From Amycolatopsis japonica (lineage in GTDB: Bacteria; Actinomycetota; Actinomycetes; Mycobacteriales; Pseudonocardiaceae), in assembly GCF_000732925.1 (NCBI RefSeq), contig NZ_CP008953.1, positions 3,224,001-3,288,000 of the forward strand: a stretch of 64,000 nt of DNA. Direction: 5' to 3'. Shown here piece by piece: positions 8,398 through 17,733 of the stretch. A program made the translations under genes and the position numbers. The number at the start of each line of letters is the position of its first letter. Position 1 is the first letter of the stretch. The notes below the pieces were generated by a model. The model was not told the origin of the DNA. It ran no database searches and worked only from the letters and a program-made list of their open reading frames with translations.

Positions 8398-9633
8398 TCA
8401 AGAAGGAGCAGCCCGCAAAGCCAGGATCATCTCGAACCGCCGCTCCGGATCCCGCAGCCCGTCGGCGAACAGCGCCTCCAGTTCCTGAGCACGAGAACGC
8501 ACCGTCTGCGGATGCACCGCCAGCCGTTCCGCCACCTCGCGCACGTTCCCGCAGGTCTCCAGCCACGCCAGCAGCGTCCCGGCCAGCCGCGAATGCTGCT
8601 TACCGGTCAATCCGGCCAGCGGCCCGAGCCGTTCCCGGACGAGCTCGGCGGCCAAGAACGGTTCCTTGAGCAGCCACAGGCGCGAAAGATGGTCGACGCA
8701 CCACGTCACGGGTTCGTCCACGAGCGCGCCGGAGTCGATGAGGCGCAGGGCCTCGCGGGCGGCCCGTAAGGAACGGGCGGCGAAGACGGGTGGGACCGCG
8801 GGGCCGATCGCGGCCCGCGTGCCCGCCAGGGCTTCGGCGAATCGCTCCCGTTCGTCCGGTTCCGGGGCGGGCAGCAGCAGACAGGGCGAGCTGCTCTCGA
8901 AGTCGGCGAGCGCGGCCGGTGGGGCCTCGACCGACGGCTGGTCGAGGGCGACGGCGACGAGCAGGTCCGGCAGTTGCCAGCGGGCCAGGTCGGCGGCGTG
9001 TTTGACGACTTCGGGAGGCGACGGGGGTTCGGCGAGAAGGAGCTCCATCAGCCGATGCCGCCGGCGCTCCAGTGCGCCGGCGGCCTTTTCCCGCGCCTCC
9101 GCGTGGCCCTCGACCGACAGCGCCGAAAGCTCGTCGATGTAGGCGAAGATGGCCTCCGCGAGCAGGCAAAGCGTCGCGGAAGGCACCCCGGCGCGGCGTC
9201 CGATTTCGGCCATCCGGCGCCAGGTCACCCTGGCGCCCACCCGGTAGGCCGCCTGGAGGACGTCGACGTTGCGGCCCTGATGGAACTCCTGGACGCCCAG
9301 GCTCACGAACACGCTCCGCCGGTCCTCCGACGGCGCCTCGGGGTTTCCGAGGCGTTCCAGGAACTGCACGAACGCCATCTGCACGCCGGTCTTGAGCGCC
9401 TTCCCGAACGCTCCGTCCAAGGGCCGCGCGTACTCGGGGATGGTCCGCTGGATCTCCCGGACCACCTCCCCGGCCGTATCGCCCAGCCCCGGCCGGAACA
9501 CGGTCGCCAGTTCTCTCGGCAGCAGAGCCCAGAGCTGGACCGGACGCCCGCTCGCCCCACCCGGCCGGGCGGGCGTGAGCAGCGGTCCGTACGTCGCCTC
9601 GACCCCGCTGCGGGCGTCCTGCGGTCGGGTCAC
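8398..9633 (-). CDS. PucR-family transcriptional regulator
   Basis: A 411-residue regulator of the PucR/CdaR type. The C-terminal 60 residues carry the PucR helix-turn-helix (VREVAERLAVHPQTVRSR, then LEALFADGL). The N-terminal part begins with LWALLPRELATVFRPGLG and is helical, without a recognisable ligand domain such as PAS or GAF. It is one of four similar proteins in this stretch. The ATG at 9633 is the most upstream candidate; MTRPQD is plausible but the spacing to any Shine-Dalgarno is weak. Family members usually sense a metabolite of the genes they control, here unknown. Confidence 0.85.
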   Translation of the reverse strand: MTRPQDARSGVEATYGPLLTPARPGGASGRPVQLWALLPRELATVFRPGLGDTAGEVVREIQRTIPEYARPLDGAFGKALKTGVQMAFVQFLERLGNPEAPSEDRRSVFVSLGVQEFHQGRNVDVLQAAYRVGARVTWRRMAEIGRRAGVPSATLCLLAEAIFAYIDELSALSVEGHAEAREKAAGALERRRHRLMELLLAEPPSPPEVVKHAADLARWQLPDLLVAVALDQPSVEAPPAALADFESSSPCLLLPAPEPDERERFAEALAGTRAAIGPAVPPVFAARSLRAAREALRLIDSGALVDEPVTWCVDHLSRLWLLKEPFLAAELVRERLGPLAGLTGKQHSRLAGTLLAWLETCGNVREVAERLAVHPQTVRSRAQELEALFADGLRDPERRFEMILALRAAPS

Positions 9634-9670
9634 CTCGTCACCTCGTTGTGAGTGGGAAACGCTGATCTGG

Positions 9671-11023
9671 TCAGTCCTCGGCGAGCAGGGCCTCCGCGCG
9701 CAGGGCGATCTCCATGTCGAGCCGGTCGTCGGCGTTGTTCAACCGGTCGCCGAAGAGATCGATGAGCTGGTGCATGCGGTACCGGACGGTCTGCGGGTGG
9801 ACCTTGAGCTTCTTCGCGATCTCCGGAGCGCTGCCCCGGGACTGGAGCCAGATCAGCAACGTCTCCCCGAGCCGCGCCCGCTGTTTGGGCGTGAGGTCGT
9901 CGAACGGGGCGAGGCTGCGCGTGCACAGTTCACGGACCAGGAACTCGTCGGCGAGCAGCCACAGGGTGGACAGGTGATCGCTGTACCGCGTGACCGGATT
10001 GTCCGGCAGGACCCCGCGCTGGACCAGCCGCAGGGTGCGGCGCGCCCACAGCAGGGACCGTGGCGCTTCGGTGAGCCGCACGGCCGGGCCGATCACCGCG
10101 CGCCAGCCGGGAAGCCGTTCGGCGAGATCCTTCAGGTGCTTGTCCGGGTCTCCGGTCACCAGGCAGGGCTTCGGACCTTCGAAGTCGACCAGGACGTCGG
10201 CGTCCAGATCGGCGCTGTCGGGGTCCAGCGGGCCGAGCCGTCGCTCCAGCGCGACGACCGTGACCTCGGTGGGCAGTGCCCACTGCGCGTTCGCGGCGTG
10301 CGACGCGATCGACTGCGGGGAGGACGGGGGATCGGAGAGCATCAGTTCGAGCAACCGGCGCCTGCGTCTCGCCCTGGTCCCCGCGGCCCGTTCCTGGGCG
10401 GCCGTGTAGCCCTCGATGGACAGTGCGGAAATCTCGTCCACGTAAGCGAAAATCGCCTCGGCCGCGGTGCACAGGAGATCGGCGTCCGCTCCGATCGCCT
10501 GCCCGAATTCCGAAACGTGCCGCCACGCGACACGGCCGCCGACGCGGTAGGCCGTCTGCAAGCAGTCGAGACTGCGGCCTTCGCTGAATTCGACCTTCCC
10601 GAGGTTGCGGAACACCGCCGACCACTTGTCGAGCGGCGCCGTCCCCTGACCGACGGTATCGAGGCAGTGCAGGATCGCCTGCCGGATACCCTGCGTGATC
10701 ATCTGCCCGAACGCGCCTTCCAACGGCTGCGCGTATTCGGGAACGGCTCGTTGCACCTCCTGCAGGATGGCTCGTGCCAAGGGGTCGGCCCGCGGCCGGA
10801 ACCGCTCGCCCAGGTCTCTGGGCAAGGACGCCCACAGTCCATTCGCACCGGTGCTGCGCACAGGTCGGTTCTCCACTGGGGTTCTCGGTGCCGGCGTGAA
10901 GGCGCGCGGTCGCTGGACCGGACCCGGTGGCTGGCGGTGCGGGGTGGCGGGGTGGCGCACGTCGGGGTCGGGTCGTGCGGTCCGCAGATCGTGCCGCGAG
11001 AATCCGGTATCCAAGTCGGTCAT
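9671..11023 (-). CDS. PucR-family transcriptional regulator
   Basis: Second PucR-type regulator (450 aa). It has an unusual Pro/Arg-rich N-terminal leader of about 75 residues, then the shared core starting GLWASLPRDLGERFRP, and the C-terminal helix-turn-helix (EIAKKLKVHPQTVRYR, LIDLFGDRL). The ATG at 11023 is chosen over an upstream extension because AAGGA lies about eight bases before it and the upstream translation is low-complexity. The gene is upstream of and in line with the previous PucR gene (37-base gap), so the two may be co-transcribed. Confidence 0.85.
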   Translation of the reverse strand: MTDLDTGFSRHDLRTARPDPDVRHPATPHRQPPGPVQRPRAFTPAPRTPVENRPVRSTGANGLWASLPRDLGERFRPRADPLARAILQEVQRAVPEYAQPLEGAFGQMITQGIRQAILHCLDTVGQGTAPLDKWSAVFRNLGKVEFSEGRSLDCLQTAYRVGGRVAWRHVSEFGQAIGADADLLCTAAEAIFAYVDEISALSIEGYTAAQERAAGTRARRRRRLLELMLSDPPSSPQSIASHAANAQWALPTEVTVVALERRLGPLDPDSADLDADVLVDFEGPKPCLVTGDPDKHLKDLAERLPGWRAVIGPAVRLTEAPRSLLWARRTLRLVQRGVLPDNPVTRYSDHLSTLWLLADEFLVRELCTRSLAPFDDLTPKQRARLGETLLIWLQSRGSAPEIAKKLKVHPQTVRYRMHQLIDLFGDRLNNADDRLDMEIALRAEALLAED

Positions 11024-11200
11024 GTTTTTATCCTTGTTAGCAACAAAATCAGCCTCTTCAACGGTGAAGCCGATCCAGATTTTGTGGCTCACGCAACATA
11101 AAATCCGGCCGAGAGGACTGTCAACGGCTGGCGGGAGCTTGATCGGCCACCTGGATGGACTACACCCGAACGGGTGGTCGGATCCGGCGGCGAGTGACAT

Positions 11201-12190
11201 TTAGGCGGGCCTGAGATGGCGTCCGGATGACAACTTTTCCGGGACGTTTTCGGGCGCTTCCGCCGCCTCGCTGGCGCGGATGAGCACCTCGACGACCTCG
11301 TCCAGGCTCAGCCTGGCGGGCGCGGTCGCGGCGAGGAAGCGTTCGAGCTCGCCGGCGAACCGGGCCGGGTCGGCCACATGTGGAAAGTGTTTCGCATTTT
11401 CGAACACGGTCAATCGGCTGTCCGGCAGCACTTCGGCGGTCTTCCGGCCGTGCGCGACCGGGATGAGCGGATCATGCGCGCCCCAGACGACGAGCGTCGG
11501 CACCTCCTTGGCGAGGTAGAGCTTGTCGATCGCGCTCGCGCGCTGGCCGCGGAGGTCGATCAGGCTGCGGGCGATGAACAGGAACGCGCGCCGCCTGCCC
11601 GGGTCGGCCAGTGACGCAAGGTGACGAGTCAGCTCGCGGGTCTCGGGGGAAAGTTTCCCGCCGAGGGACCGGCATGCCGCGGCGAGTCCGCGCGCGATCG
11701 CGACGGTGGCGGGGTTGACCGCCAGGGAAAGCGTCACGTTGGCCCCTGGCAGCGCCGTCGCGCGCAGCACCGGGGTCACCTGCGGGCCGAGCCCCGCACT
11801 GCCCACGAGCACCAGCCGGGCGCACATCTCGGGGAACTGGTAGGCGAACTGCATCGCGATCCCGCCGCCGAGTGAGTGTCCGACGATGGTGGCGTGCCGG
11901 TTCCCGGTGAGCGCGAGGACATCGCGCACCACGCTGGCCATCGCGCCGAGGCCGTAATCGGCCCGCGGGGCGGCCGAATCGCCGTGTCCGGGAAGATCCG
12001 GGACGAGGACGCGGCGCCCGAACCCGCTTCGCTCGAAGTGGTCGAGCAACGGGACCCAGGTCTCGCCGCTGCCCGAGATCCCGTGCAACAGCACGAGCGG
12101 CTCGCCCGCGGCGTCCTTTGTGGACGGAACGTATTCCCGCAGCCGGATTTCCCGGCCGTGCAGGGTCAGTGTGCGCGCTTGGAGGGCCAT
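11201..12190 (-). CDS. Alpha/beta hydrolase
   Basis: A 329-residue hydrolase of the alpha/beta fold. The oxyanion motif LLHG is at 34-37, the nucleophile elbow GHSLGGG puts Ser at 106, the acid is probably the Asp of GAHDPLIP, and the base is the His of AKHFPH. A C-terminal extension of about 35 residues (SLDEVVEVLIRASEAAE) is longer than in most relatives. Substrate cannot be told; esterase, lipase or meta-cleavage hydrolase are all possible. GGAAAGG lies about 8 bases upstream. Its place among PucR genes hints that one of them may control it. Confidence 0.85.
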   Translation of the reverse strand: MALQARTLTLHGREIRLREYVPSTKDAAGEPLVLLHGISGSGETWVPLLDHFERSGFGRRVLVPDLPGHGDSAAPRADYGLGAMASVVRDVLALTGNRHATIVGHSLGGGIAMQFAYQFPEMCARLVLVGSAGLGPQVTPVLRATALPGANVTLSLAVNPATVAIARGLAAACRSLGGKLSPETRELTRHLASLADPGRRRAFLFIARSLIDLRGQRASAIDKLYLAKEVPTLVVWGAHDPLIPVAHGRKTAEVLPDSRLTVFENAKHFPHVADPARFAGELERFLAATAPARLSLDEVVEVLIRASEAAEAPENVPEKLSSGRHLRPA

Positions 12191-12531
12191 GTCCCGCCTT
12201 TCCGTTGTCAGGCGTCAAAATAACGTGTGGAACGCCGGGTTCGTCAGCGTGTCGCGGGACACGTCCGTCGATTGCGACCCGGGTGACAAGAATGCCGGGA
12301 CCGACCCCGAGCCGGATGCCAAAAGCGGGAACGACGGGCTATTGCGCATCGACATTTTCCCACCGTCCCGGTATTCAGGAAAGCGTCGGTAAACACCCGT
12401 CACCACGGGGAGAAATGCGATGGCCTGCCGGGCTGACTTCCATGTCGACCAGCCGAGGGCGAAGCATGCCCGCCGCGGCCTCCGCTGGGTGCTCCCCACC
12501 GTGCGGCCACCGGAACGGCGAGTGCGGCGGA
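12191..12531. other. Intergenic stretch without a recognised gene
   Basis: The 341 bases between the hydrolase start and the next PucR stop hold the hydrolase promoter region (AT-richer bases near 12215-12235) and otherwise no open frame with normal actinobacterial codon use. No long palindrome like those at other gene ends was found here. Confidence 0.4.
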
Positions 12532-13797
12532 TCAGGTCCCTTCGTCGCGGCGGTGAGCGCGCATGAGGCGTTGCGCGCGCAGGGCGAGCTGCATGTTCAA
12601 CCGGTCGTCGGCGTCCCTGAGGCGGTCGCCGAACAGATCCTCCAGCTGACGGAGGCGGTTCCGCACGGTCTGCGGATGCACGCCGAGCCGTTGCGCGATC
12701 TCCGGTGCCCCGCCGCGGGTTTCCAGCCACGCCAACAGGGTGTCGCTGAGCCGTTCCTGTTGTTTCTCGCTCAGCGAGGTGAACGGGTCGAGGCTCTGCT
12801 TGGCGAGTTCGGCGCCGAGGAAGTCTTCGGCGAGCAGCCAGAGCGTGGCGAGGTGGTCCCGGCACCAGATGACCGGGCCGGGCGCGTCCTCGCCGGTCAG
12901 CAGGAGCGCGCGGCGGGCGGTGCGGAGCGCGGCAGGGGCGTCGACGAGCGGTACGACCGGGGAGACCGCCACCCGCCAGCCGTCCAGCGCGTCCTTCAAC
13001 GGAGCGAGGTCGGTGTCGGGATCCGCGGTGAGCAGGTACGGCTCGGCGGTGTCGAGGTCGGCCAGCACGGTGTCGTCGAGGAGATGGGCCGGAAAGGCGG
13101 GCGCACCCGCGGCGCGCCGCAGCGCGACCATCGCGGCGGCGCTCGGAACCCGCCAGCCCGCGCCGTCGGCCAGGCTGGTGATGCTGCACGCCGAGCCTTC
13201 CGGCGCCTGGGCGATCAGCTCCAGCAGGCGCCGCCGCCGGAGCGGGATCGCGCCCGCCGCCCTGGCTTCCGCCTGCTGATAGCCCTCGATCGTCGTGGCG
13301 CAGAGTTCGTCGACGTAGACGAAGACGGACTCCGCCGCGAGCGCGATGACGTCGAGGCCGACGCCGAGCCCGCGCACGATGGGCCGCATCGCCCGCCATG
13401 CCGCCCGCGCGCCGACGGTCACGCTGTCGTGCAACGGTTCCAGGCTCCGGCCCTCGGCGAACTCCATTCGCCCGCGCATGCGGTAGAAGTCGATCCAGCG
13501 GTCGTGGGGGATGTCCGGATCGCCGATGCAGTCCACGTAATGCCGCACCGCCCGCTCGCACGAGACGACCAGGACGCGGCCGAAGACGCCGCGCAGCGGC
13601 TGCGAATACGCGGTGACCGAACGCTGCACCTGCTTGACCATGGCGGCCGCGGCGTGCCCGGTATACGGACGCAGTTCTTCGCCGAGCGAACGCGGCAACG
13701 TCGCCAGCATGCCGAAACCGCGGTACTCGACCACCAAGACCACCCTTTGATTTTCTTCGAACCGGGGAGAGAAACATGAATCCGTTTGCATAACCAC
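12532..13797 (-). CDS. PucR-family transcriptional regulator
   Basis: Third PucR-type regulator (421 aa from a GTG at 13797; an ATG two codons later at 13791 is equally likely). The core begins MLATLPRSLGEELRP, aligning with the other three, and the C terminus has the helix-turn-helix EIAQRLGVHPQTVRNR and LEDLFGDRLRD. It is transcribed away from the fourth PucR gene, with a shared intergenic region of about 260 bases. Confidence 0.83.
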   Translation of the reverse strand: MVMQTDSCFSPRFEENQRVVLVVEYRGFGMLATLPRSLGEELRPYTGHAAAAMVKQVQRSVTAYSQPLRGVFGRVLVVSCERAVRHYVDCIGDPDIPHDRWIDFYRMRGRMEFAEGRSLEPLHDSVTVGARAAWRAMRPIVRGLGVGLDVIALAAESVFVYVDELCATTIEGYQQAEARAAGAIPLRRRRLLELIAQAPEGSACSITSLADGAGWRVPSAAAMVALRRAAGAPAFPAHLLDDTVLADLDTAEPYLLTADPDTDLAPLKDALDGWRVAVSPVVPLVDAPAALRTARRALLLTGEDAPGPVIWCRDHLATLWLLAEDFLGAELAKQSLDPFTSLSEKQQERLSDTLLAWLETRGGAPEIAQRLGVHPQTVRNRLRQLEDLFGDRLRDADDRLNMQLALRAQRLMRAHRRDEGT

Positions 13798-13938
13798 GTC
13801 GGATCGACGGGAACGGTGCGGGGCCGTTTGTACTGGATCGGCGGACGGCCTGTACCCCGAATGTGACGTTGAATTTGCAACGGAAAGTCGCGGGGCTCAC
13901 CGAGGTGACAACGGACGGGCGTTTCGGTGTGACGTCTT

Positions 13939-13968
13939 TTGACACGGATGTGTCGACGGTTCTACGCT
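13939..13968 (+). promoter_or_regulatory. Candidate sigma-70-like promoter for the plus-strand PucR gene
   Basis: TTGACA at 13939-13944 is followed after 18 bases by TACGCT at 13963-13968, which fits the actinobacterial TANNNT -10 box. It lies about 90 bases upstream of the GTG start at 14058, in the divergent region between two PucR genes. Confidence 0.5.
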
Positions 13969-14057
13969 CCGTGCATTCGAGTGCGCCGGTGGCGCGCGGA
14001 CGAAAGGGAATTGGTGCCCGTAATCGTCGGCCTACTTCTCAACGGGGGATCGCACAC

Positions 14058-15254
14058 GTGAGCTGGCAGCCCGTCGGCGCCCTGTGGGCACGCCTGCCGA
14101 GGGAACTCGGCGACGCCGTCCGCCCGCGCATCCCGGCGATCGCCCGGCACTGCGTCGAAGGCGTGGTGTCCGAGATCGGCGAATGCGCCGAGGTGTTCAG
14201 CGACGGCGAGGCCCGTGCGGCGGCCGTCGAGCTGACCAGGCGCAGTATCGAACGCGCCATCGACCGGGTCGGCGTCCCCGAACTGCTGCAGAACGACCTC
14301 CTGGTCGATTTCCGCGCACAGGGCCGCATCGCGTTCCATCAAGGACTCAGCCGGGAAGCCGCGCAGGCGGCGTTCAGGGTCTCGAGCCGGGTGCTGTGGC
14401 GTTCGATCGCCTCGATCGGCCGTCAGCTCCAGCTGCCCGGTGACGTCCTCTATGGGGCGGCCGAGTGCCTCTTCGGCGACGTCGTCGAAGTGACGATGGC
14501 GCTGACCGACGGCTACAACGCCGCGCAGGCGGAGGCGACGGGCCCCGCGGAGCAGCGGGCGCGGTTGTTCCGGCTGCTGGCCGGCGGTACCGGCTACAGC
14601 CAGGCCGACGCGGGCGCGCTCGCCGTCGCCATCGGCTGGCGGATCCCGGAGCGGATCACGGCGGTCGTCTTCACCGCGGCACCCGGAGCGCCGTCGTTCC
14701 CGGCCGGTCTGCTGCCCTCGGCGGTGCCCGTCGATCTCGTCTCCGACGTGCCCGGCGCGCTGGTGGCCTGCCCCGAAGCCGACCTGAGCGGTCTGCGGGA
14801 GCTGCCGTCCGGCTGGACGGCGACGGTCGGGGTGTCCGTTCCGACCGCGCAGGCCGCCGAGTCGTACCGCATCGCGCGCCGCGCGTCCGAGCTCGCCCAG
14901 CGGGGCATGATCACCACGGTCGGCCCGGTGTTGTGGTGCGAGGAGCACATCACCACGCTGCTGTTGCTCGCCGACGAGTTCCTGCTCGACCGGCTGGCCG
15001 GCGAGGCGCTGGAACCGTTGTCGGGGCTGGCGCCGCGTCAGCACGACGAGCTGTCCGCGACCCTGCTCACGCAGGTGCAGACGCGGGGGAGCGCGCCAGA
15101 GATCGCCCGGCAGCTCGCGGTGCACCCGCAGACGGTGCGAGCGCGGCTGCGGCGGCTATCCGAGCTCTTCGGCGAGCGGCTGGACGATCCGGATCAGCGG
15201 CTGCGGATCGAACTGGCGTTGCGCGCGGAACGCCTGCGGCCCGCCGACGTCTGA
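14058..15254 (+). CDS. PucR-family transcriptional regulator
   Basis: Fourth PucR-type regulator (398 aa) and the only one on the plus strand. The core starts ALWARLPRELGDAVRP and the C-terminal helix-turn-helix is EIARQLAVHPQTVRAR with LSELFGERLDD. The GTG at 14058 is preferred because GGGGGA precedes it by eight bases and it lies downstream of a good promoter; the open frame upstream to 13863 encodes nothing conserved in the paralogues. It is divergent from the 12532-13797 gene. Confidence 0.83.
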   Translation: MSWQPVGALWARLPRELGDAVRPRIPAIARHCVEGVVSEIGECAEVFSDGEARAAAVELTRRSIERAIDRVGVPELLQNDLLVDFRAQGRIAFHQGLSREAAQAAFRVSSRVLWRSIASIGRQLQLPGDVLYGAAECLFGDVVEVTMALTDGYNAAQAEATGPAEQRARLFRLLAGGTGYSQADAGALAVAIGWRIPERITAVVFTAAPGAPSFPAGLLPSAVPVDLVSDVPGALVACPEADLSGLRELPSGWTATVGVSVPTAQAAESYRIARRASELAQRGMITTVGPVLWCEEHITTLLLLADEFLLDRLAGEALEPLSGLAPRQHDELSATLLTQVQTRGSAPEIARQLAVHPQTVRARLRRLSELFGERLDDPDQRLRIELALRAERLRPADV

Positions 15255-15332
15255 CGGTCCTTGTCCACAAAGGACGCTCGGTCGCGTGACTGGATGGACG
15301 GCACGGGACCGGCTCCGGCCACGCGTGTGTCC

Positions 15333-15389
15333 AGTCCGTGAAGGCCTCCTTGAGGGACCCAGAGTCCCTCAAGGAGGCCTTCACGGACT
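15333..15389 (+). repeat. Perfect 26-bp palindrome, family shared with 53544
   Basis: Arms 15333-15358 and 15364-15389 are perfect reverse complements around the 5-base loop CCAGA; the left arm begins AGTCCGTGAAGG and ends TTGAGGGAC. The same 25-base arm recurs at 53544-53598. It lies exactly between the convergent PucR (+) and lipase (-) genes, which fits a bidirectional transcription terminator, although no T-run follows. Confidence 0.85.
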
Positions 15390-15420
15390 TCGGACCAGTA
15401 GGTACAGAGGACACGGCGTG

Positions 15421-16638
15421 TCAGGCGCAGTTCGACGTCGCCGGAGCGCCAGCGACCCGGTCCTTGAGGAACGCGAGCACGTCGGCGTTCCCGGTGTAGA
15501 CCGCCGTGATGTGATCGGTTTCGAAGGTCTTCCAGGTCGTCTTGACCCCGGCGGCGCAGTAGGCCTTGTGCAACGCGTCGGCCTGGGCGAACTGCACGAG
15601 CTGGTCCTGGGTGGCGTGGTAGAGGAACACCGGGACCTTCGGGGGAGTGCCGCCGAGCTTGTTCTCGTTGAGGCGCTTCACCCATTCCGGGCGCACATAC
15701 CCGGCACTGGTCGTGTAGTCGGCGATCTTGTTGTTCGCGTAGGTGGTGAGCAGTTCGAACGTGCACGCGCTCTTCTGCATCTCCGCCAGCTTCACGCGGC
15801 CGTTGTCGCTGAGGAACGAGTCCAGTTTCAGCTCGGGGTAGGCGTTGTCCAACCCGATCAGGGCGTAGGCGAAGACACCGAAACCGAACTTCCCGTCGAG
15901 CTGCAGGGTGACCTGGACGAGGTCGGCGGGCACACCGCCGGCGGCGACGCCGACGAGGTTCAGCTCCGGTGCGTAGGTGGGCTGCAGTTCGCCGGCCCAG
16001 GCGGCCGCCCCGCCGCCCTGCGAGTACCCGCGGAAGAGCACCTTGGCGTCGGCCGACAGTTTCGACTCCGGCAGACGCTGCGCGGCACGGACGACGTCGA
16101 TCACCGCCGGGCCTTCCGAACGCCCGACCACGTACGTCGTCTTCGGATCCTGGCGGTAGCCCTCGTAGTCGGTGAGGGCGACGGCGTACCCGGCGTCGAG
16201 CGCGTCGTCGAGACCGGACTGCTCGTAGAACGCGCCGATGTCGATCATCTTCGACGGCGTGCAGGTGAACGCGGGACCGTGCGTACCGGCGGCGAACGAG
16301 ACGATCGGCGCCTTCGCCGGGTCCACGTTCTTCGGCACCAGCACGGTCCCGGTCACCGCGTCCGGCTGCCCGAGCGCGTTCGTCGACAGGTACATGACCT
16401 GCCACGCGTTGACGGAATCCTTACGCGGACCGGCTTTCGAGACCCGCGAGCGGATGATGTCACCCGGTTTGCCCGCCGGGAGCGGGGACGGCGGGGTGTA
16501 GAACGAGTCGTCGGACGCCGCCGGGACGGCGGAGCTCGCCGGGCTTCCGGTCAGCACGGTCAGGAGACCGGCGGACAGGACGATCGCCAGCGCGACGGCG
16601 AGCGTCCGGCGGGACGGGCGGGGGAACGGGGTCGGCAC
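15421..16638 (-). CDS. Secreted lipase (LIP family)
   Basis: A 405-residue exported lipase/esterase resembling the secretory lipase (LIP) family. Residues 10-37 form a signal peptide with RR at its start and a likely cut near ASSA. The nucleophile is Ser206 in RGYSQGGG; candidate acid and base lie in HATQDQLVQF and FETDHITAVY. Three or more Cys residues suggest disulfides. The GTG at 16638 has GGAGG nine bases upstream, and the frame above it is not coding. It is followed by a palindrome and may form a unit with the lipoprotein gene upstream (35-base gap). It probably releases fatty acids from external lipids. Confidence 0.87.
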   Translation of the reverse strand: MPTPFPRPSRRTLAVALAIVLSAGLLTVLTGSPASSAVPAASDDSFYTPPSPLPAGKPGDIIRSRVSKAGPRKDSVNAWQVMYLSTNALGQPDAVTGTVLVPKNVDPAKAPIVSFAAGTHGPAFTCTPSKMIDIGAFYEQSGLDDALDAGYAVALTDYEGYRQDPKTTYVVGRSEGPAVIDVVRAAQRLPESKLSADAKVLFRGYSQGGGAAAWAGELQPTYAPELNLVGVAAGGVPADLVQVTLQLDGKFGFGVFAYALIGLDNAYPELKLDSFLSDNGRVKLAEMQKSACTFELLTTYANNKIADYTTSAGYVRPEWVKRLNENKLGGTPPKVPVFLYHATQDQLVQFAQADALHKAYCAAGVKTTWKTFETDHITAVYTGNADVLAFLKDRVAGAPATSNCA

Positions 16639-16673
16639 GGCCGGGCCTCCAGGGCGGGGTGGCGGGTCGGGGA

Positions 16674-17255
16674 TCAGGCGTTGCCGCCGTAGACCTGGCG
16701 GCAGGTCGTGGACTCGGTGAACGCGAGATCCAGTTCCGGGTTGGTGCGCAGGTGCTTGATCGGGCCTTCCGGCTCGCTCAGCCCGCTCATCGTGCTGTCC
16801 GCGTCGGCGACCACCTTCTGCAGGCTCGCCTGGTCGGTGACCTTCGCGTCCTGCATCTGCGCCAGGGTGGCGGACACCTTCGACTTGGTCTCGCCGAGCG
16901 TGGTGGTGGCCTTGTCCACGGCGGACTGTCCATCCGGGACCGGCGGCACGCCGGCGTTCCGGATCCCGCCCGCCATGTCGTCGAGCGCGGCGGACAGGGA
17001 GTTCAGGAAACTCACCATGGCGGTTTTCGTCGTCTGCGGGTTGGCGGGGTCGAACGCCGGCGGCTGGGACAGTTTCGCCGAGCCCGTCGCGACGCCCGAG
17101 CACACCTTGTCCACCCACGCGAGCGCGGCCGGGTCGGCGTGCCTGCCCGCGTCGGCCGGGTCGTCCGACCCGCAGGCGCTCAGCAGGACCGCCGCGGCGG
17201 TCACGGAGACGGTGGCGAACGCGATTCGCGCTGCCGTGCGGCGCATTCTTTTCAT
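16674..17255 (-). CDS. Putative lipoprotein
   Basis: A 193-residue predicted lipoprotein. The signal peptide ends in LLSAC, with the lipid Cys at 28. The mature part is helical, contains two Cys residues (WVDKVCSGV and TTCRQVYGG) and no enzyme motif. Its layout (lipobox, one Cys soon after ALAWVDKVC, helical body, terminal Cys) is very like the lipoprotein at 58557-59114, so the two are probably paralogues. It is directly upstream of the lipase and may assist it, but that is a guess. Confidence 0.75.
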   Translation of the reverse strand: MKRMRRTAARIAFATVSVTAAAVLLSACGSDDPADAGRHADPAALAWVDKVCSGVATGSAKLSQPPAFDPANPQTTKTAMVSFLNSLSAALDDMAGGIRNAGVPPVPDGQSAVDKATTTLGETKSKVSATLAQMQDAKVTDQASLQKVVADADSTMSGLSEPEGPIKHLRTNPELDLAFTESTTCRQVYGGNA

Positions 17256-17733
17256 GGTTTCCCCGTCGAATTCGGCGAAAGAGGGCCTGCCGCGGCACGA
17301 CGAGCGGGATTCCGCGATGGTCGGCGGCGACCGGCTTGCTGAACCGCGAGGTTACTCACGAAAGATTACGGCAGGCAAGGCGGGTGCGAGCCGGAAAAGG
17401 GGGTTTGGCACGCGCGAGATAGTTTTCCGGGACGCGATTGTCACCCTCGTCAGCGGTTCCGCGAACGACCTCATCCGGCTCTGAACTGGGGAAACCCATG
17501 TGTCGCTACTAGGAACACCCCCGGCGCACCGTGCCAGCGTGACAATTTACCGATGGCGCGTCAACTTTTCCGGGGAAGCACTTGATAGCGGTGCGGACGC
17601 GTCGTTAGTTTACTGTTCGGTTGCGATCCGTCAGACATCGTCGCTACCCGGAGAATTCTCCCGGGCCGATATTCATTGCTCTGGGGAATTGTACGCCGTT
17701 TCGTATCATCGTTGATACCACGGAAGGACGATC
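17256..17733. promoter_or_regulatory. Divergent control region with two palindromes
   Basis: The 478 bases between the lipoprotein (-) and exported protein (+) genes hold no credible gene. Two palindromes lie near the plus-strand gene: GGAGAATTCTCC at 17650-17661, and GTATCA-TCGT-TGATAC at 17703-17718, the latter only 15 bases before the GTG start and next to its GGAAGGA ribosome binding site. Either could be an operator. Confidence 0.5.

Noticed and set aside
12215..13945. A 576-codon minus-strand frame overlapping a PucR gene
   Set aside because: It is the wrong frame; the 12532-13797 frame carries the conserved PucR core and helix-turn-helix.
15261..15269. TTGTCCACA as a DnaA box and possible origin
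   Set aside because: A single box of this kind, with only scattered near matches elsewhere inside genes; no cluster, no AT-rich unwinding region and no dnaA or dnaN gene.
17500..17715. A 71-codon frame in the region upstream of the exported protein gene
   Set aside because: No ribosome binding site, codon use unlike the neighbours and the frame covers the palindromes of the control region.
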